Origin: Desulfovibrio psychrotolerans
GTDB lineage: Bacteria; Desulfobacterota; Desulfovibrionia; Desulfovibrionales; Desulfovibrionaceae
Reading direction: 5' to 3'
Length of the DNA stretch: 51,203 bases
Assembly (NCBI RefSeq): GCF_013340305.1
Contig: NZ_BLVP01000009.1
Span: forward strand, 1-51,203
Position numbers and translations under genes: made by a program. Shown in pieces: positions 48,720 to 51,203 of the stretch (positions within the stretch are counted from its first letter, which is position 1; each line of letters opens with the position of its first letter). The notes under the pieces were generated by a model. It was not told the DNA's origin. It was given only the letters and a program-made list of their open reading frames with translations, and did no database searches.

Positions 48720-49850
48720 TTACGCCTCCGCGTAATTGGTAAGATCCAGCATCACATTGCACGTGATGGACTTGGGACAATTGTAGGGGCGCACCACCAT
48801 GTAGATCTCCACCTTGGTGCGCATGGGCCAGCTGATGACAATGTCGCCATCCTGCGGAGGCTTCACCTCACCGGGGAAGGTACTGCCCATAATCTGCACG
48901 CTGCGGCTCATCTCGCGCAGGGGGCGCATAAAGTAGTTCTGGTTCATGGCAATGGACGCAGGCGTGCTGTTCAGCTTGCGGTCGCCCACGCGGTACACGG
49001 CCAGCGGGTAGACGCGGCGCATGGCCTTCTGAACCACGCGCAGGTTCTCCACCACCCGAAAGTCGCCGCCTTCCACATCCAGCAACGCACCGTCGCCCCA
49101 GTACATGCCGGGATAATCCGGGTACCACTGCGGCACGCTGAAACGGGCATCGGCCAGTTCCTTCAGAATGGCCATGTCGATCACGCGCCCGGCATTGTCC
49201 TTGGGTTTGGTGGTCCACGCCCCCAGCAATGCCCCGGTGGCCACACGCATGGGCGTATCCGCAATGGTCACGCTCTTGTTCGCCAGTCGCCCCGCCAACG
49301 TGCCCTGGTCAAACCCCCACAGACTGGGAACAATCATCACGGAGTCTGCGGCAACAGCGGCAATCAGCGGCTTGATGGCGGCGGTAAAATCAGACCAGGC
49401 CTCACCGGAGTCCGGATCAGGATCAAGTGCCCTGGTGGTGCCCATAAACCAGATGGGGCGCATATACTGCCCCATGATGTTCACCACCTTGGCCTGCATT
49501 GCTTCCACGTCTGCAGCCACAGTAACAGGGTCGGTCACAATCACCGCTTCCACTGTCACCTGTGTCATGGCGTAGTCCACGGCCTCATCCCACGGCATCA
49601 CGCCGTCCAGCGGAATGACACAGGCGTTCCAGTTCTGCCCTGCGTTGGTGCGGGCGTGGTCAATCTGGGTCTTAAGCACGCTGGGAGTTTCACCCAGCAG
49701 CGTATCCAGATCGGAATCATTGTTCAGCGAAAGCAGCTTGCCCTCGTTCACGCCGGAGCCCCGTCCGACAAAGAGGAAATAGTTTTCCACCTCGTCAAAC
49801 TCGCCCTGCATGAGGTTGAGCTTGTTCACCTGTACAATACCCAGTGCCAT
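48720..49850 (-). CDS. Tail sheath protein (DUF2586)
   Basis: 376 residues: MALGIVQVNKLNLMQGEFDEVENYFLFVGRG, then MPWDEAVDYAMTQVTVEAVIVTDPV and YMVVRPYNCPKSITCNVMLDLTNYAEA. This is the DUF2586 sheath family. The sheath here is unrelated in sequence to that of the Mu-like prophage at 8726-10192, so the two tails are of independent origin. Confidence 0.92.
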   Translation of the reverse strand: MALGIVQVNKLNLMQGEFDEVENYFLFVGRGSGVNEGKLLSLNNDSDLDTLLGETPSVLKTQIDHARTNAGQNWNACVIPLDGVMPWDEAVDYAMTQVTVEAVIVTDPVTVAADVEAMQAKVVNIMGQYMRPIWFMGTTRALDPDPDSGEAWSDFTAAIKPLIAAVAADSVMIVPSLWGFDQGTLAGRLANKSVTIADTPMRVATGALLGAWTTKPKDNAGRVIDMAILKELADARFSVPQWYPDYPGMYWGDGALLDVEGGDFRVVENLRVVQKAMRRVYPLAVYRVGDRKLNSTPASIAMNQNYFMRPLREMSRSVQIMGSTFPGEVKPPQDGDIVISWPMRTKVEIYMVVRPYNCPKSITCNVMLDLTNYAEA

Positions 49851-49868
49851 AGTCCTTCTCCTTTGATC

Positions 49869-50612
49869 CTAGATCTTGCCTTTCCTGCGCAGCCTGTTCA
49901 GCGCTATCTGCGCCAGCTCTTCCAACATCTCGCCGGACTGCCGCGCATTCACCCCCAGGAACGGTCGCTCCGGCACGCCCACTGCCCATGAATCCGGAGC
50001 CTCATACCCGCTCAGCTGCTGCCAAATGGCCATGGCCTCGCCGCGCGTCATGTTCTGCACAATCCAGCTTTGCGAAACACGCTGCAGCCGCACCCTGCCG
50101 CTTTTCAGCTTCACTTCCTTGCGATAGCCCAGCCGCAGCAGCTCCTTGGCCAGCCAGCGCTCCACCCGCGCCTTGGGGTTATAAAAATCCGATTCGTTGC
50201 GGCTCACCCGGTTACGGCGCGTGCTGTACTGCTCTTCCTTGCCGTGCTGGTGCTTGTCCGCAATCTTGGCAGTGTAGGTGCTCTTCCACGATACCTGCCC
50301 GCGCCCCACGCGTGAGGCCTCAATGCTCATCAGCCGCCCAAGCCCCACCAGCATCTTCATGTCGGCACGGCCATCCTTTCGCCGTTCCAGCCTCCCGTGC
50401 CGGTTGCGCTTATACATCTTGCGCGGAGCCATCGGGGTGCCATCCACGCAGCGCTGCTGCTTGATATTCCGGCGCGATTGACGGCGCACCTCCATGGCCA
50501 TTTCCCGCACCAGCCGCTTCTTTGCCTCCGGAGAAAGGGCCAGCACATCCAACTGCCGCCGCAGGCGCGCCAGACGTTCCCGGTCTACCCCCAGCAACAG
50601 CGCATCAGCCAT
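49869..50612 (-). CDS. Virion morphogenesis / tail completion protein (gpS-like)
   Basis: 247 residues from the ATG at 50612, overlapping the upstream stop. It starts ADALLLGVDRERLARLRRQLDVLALSPEAKKRLVREMA and contains RNIKQQRCVDGTPMAPRKMYKRN and the closing VPERPFLGVNARQSGEMLEELAQIAL typical of gpS/virion morphogenesis proteins. It is basic, and longer than P2 gpS. Confidence 0.85.
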   Translation of the reverse strand: MADALLLGVDRERLARLRRQLDVLALSPEAKKRLVREMAMEVRRQSRRNIKQQRCVDGTPMAPRKMYKRNRHGRLERRKDGRADMKMLVGLGRLMSIEASRVGRGQVSWKSTYTAKIADKHQHGKEEQYSTRRNRVSRNESDFYNPKARVERWLAKELLRLGYRKEVKLKSGRVRLQRVSQSWIVQNMTRGEAMAIWQQLSGYEAPDSWAVGVPERPFLGVNARQSGEMLEELAQIALNRLRRKGKI

Positions 50613-51075
50613 TATGCCCACCGTCCACTGCCTGCCCGTCCATGCCATGCACCGCATCGGCCACATCCACAGGCACGTCAGTCACGCTCCACATCTTCCC
50701 GGCATAGGGAATGCGTCCTGCCGGGTCCGCCACCAGCTCTATAGGCTCCTCAAACGAAACGGCTATCTCCACGTCCGCACTGTCAGCGTCCAGCATGGCC
50801 ACAACCAGCTTCGGATCCGGCAGCCCCTGCTGTTCCCTGTCCGTATCCCTCTCCACAAGCCACGCCATCACCAGTGCCAGCAGGTGGTGCCCATCGCCGG
50901 GGTACTGGTACACATCAATGGATGCCTCATACCTGAACCGCGCCACCTCAAAGCCGTTCCCCATCTCCTTCCCGGTGGGAATAAGGTCGCCGCTGTCCAC
51001 ATAGGCGTTGAACACGGAACGGGGCAGCCCGGTGGCCTGAATGAGGAACATGGTCAACGCCTGCAGTTTGCGCAT
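50605..51075 (-). CDS. Tail completion protein R-like (P2 gpR)
   Basis: 156 residues: MRKLQALTMFLIQATGLP, FEVARFRYEASIDVYQYPGDGHHLLALVMAWLVERD, then LVVAMLDADSADVEIAVSFEEPIEL. This matches P2 gpR-like tail proteins that cap the tail before joining to the head. Its start shares bases with the stop of the interrupted upstream gene (TGATG). Confidence 0.85.
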   Translation of the reverse strand: MRKLQALTMFLIQATGLPRSVFNAYVDSGDLIPTGKEMGNGFEVARFRYEASIDVYQYPGDGHHLLALVMAWLVERDTDREQQGLPDPKLVVAMLDADSADVEIAVSFEEPIELVADPAGRIPYAGKMWSVTDVPVDVADAVHGMDGQAVDGGHNG

Positions 51076-51120
51076 CAGACCAACCCCACATGCACACGCC
51101 CGATGCCCAACATGTCAGAC
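51075..51120 (-). pseudogene. 3' remnant of an interrupted tail/head gene
   Basis: Minus-strand frame ending SDMLGIGRVHVGLV and a TGA that overlaps the gpR start. The frame belongs to the gene that precedes gpR in the operon and is cut at about 51120 by the putative IS. The rest of the gene would lie beyond the IS, outside the window. Confidence 0.5.
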
Positions 51121-51203
51121 TGATCCTGCTACAAAGTTGTGGATACCCAGTTAAGCTACTATCCTGACTCAAACAGGAGCAGTGGATGAGTAACACACGA
51201 CGA
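51121..51203 (+). mobile_element. Start of a putative IS3-family insertion sequence
   Basis: From TGATCCTGCTACAAAGTTGT at 51121 the sequence changes character: TG at the tip, a 65-base leader, AGGAG (51175-51179) and an ATG at 51186 beginning MSNTRR on the plus strand, opposite to the phage genes. Terminal TG and a short basic OrfA start are typical of IS3-family elements. Only 83 bases are visible, so the identification is provisional. Confidence 0.45.

Larger units (their letters stand above)
35293..51120. mobile_element. P2/K139-like prophage segment (tail and lysis genes only)
   Basis: A leftward block holding GpR/GpS completion genes, DUF2586 sheath, DUF2597 tube, TraR zinc finger, lysis genes, chaperone, tape measure, DUF2590, gpJ, gpI, fibres, hub and spike. 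The families are those of K139/phiO18P-type relatives of P2. Capsid, packaging, integration and repressor genes are not in the window. On the right the block is interrupted by a putative IS; on the left it ends at a terminator. Confidence 0.8.

Noticed and set aside
1-51203. tRNA genes, rRNA genes or CRISPR arrays
   Set aside because: I saw no cloverleaf, rRNA-like or regularly spaced repeat sequence while reading either strand.

Overview
The window is almost entirely integrated phage DNA from a GC-rich bacterium. The protein families (BcepMu-type Mu-like prophage, GH108 endolysin with an aspartate-rich calcium-type loop, K139/P2-type tail genes with DUF2586, DUF2597 and DUF2590) remind me of prophages in Desulfovibrionaceae, but no host housekeeping gene is present, so the host assignment is tentative.

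Region A (1 to about 33.12 kb) is most of a Mu-like transposable prophage; its left end lies outside the window. Two gene blocks diverge from a control region at 23.68-23.89 kb. Leftward from 23.68 kb: an S24/LexA-type repressor, a membrane-anchored cargo gene framed by hairpins, then the late genes. These are lysis (GH108 endolysin, membrane protein, overlapping Rz/Rz1 spanins), Mu gp25-gp29-type packaging and portal genes, gpF, protease I with an in-frame internal scaffold start (Z), capsid cement and capsid T, gp35-gp38 and G-type connector and completion genes, sheath, tube, tail chaperone with a probable -1 frameshift extension, tape measure, gpN, gp44-gp48-type baseplate genes, a fibre and a glycine-rich adhesin cut by the window edge. 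Rightward from 23.9 kb: a tightly coupled early operon of small regulators and unknown genes (including DUF2325 and DUF1937 proteins), the DDE transposase, its MuB-like ATPase, DUF3164, GemA and Mor, closed by a terminator and an array of short repeats that probably marks the prophage right end.

Region B (about 33.12-35.29 kb) is AT-rich and unlike its neighbours. It holds a DUF4145 zinc-ribbon gene interrupted by two in-frame TAA codons, a small membrane ORF, a relic of a phage spike-gene 3' end, an attC-like imperfect repeat and a HigB/HigA toxin-antitoxin pair.

Region C (35.29-51.12 kb) is the tail and lysis segment of a second, P2/K139-like contractile-tail prophage transcribed leftward: GpR, GpS, sheath, tube, TraR-type zinc finger, M15 endolysin, holin, chaperone with a -1 extension, tape measure, DUF2590 wedge, gpJ, gpI, fibre, glycine-rich adhesin, hub and spike. 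A BrnT/BrnA toxin-antitoxin operon with its own promoter sits antisense between gpJ and the DUF2590 gene. At 51.12 kb the module is cut by what looks like the start of an IS3-family element.

The two unrelated prophages share one nearly identical stretch, the fibre C-terminus plus the adhesin N-terminus (1-682 and 40173-40851). This indicates exchange of a host-recognition module between them.
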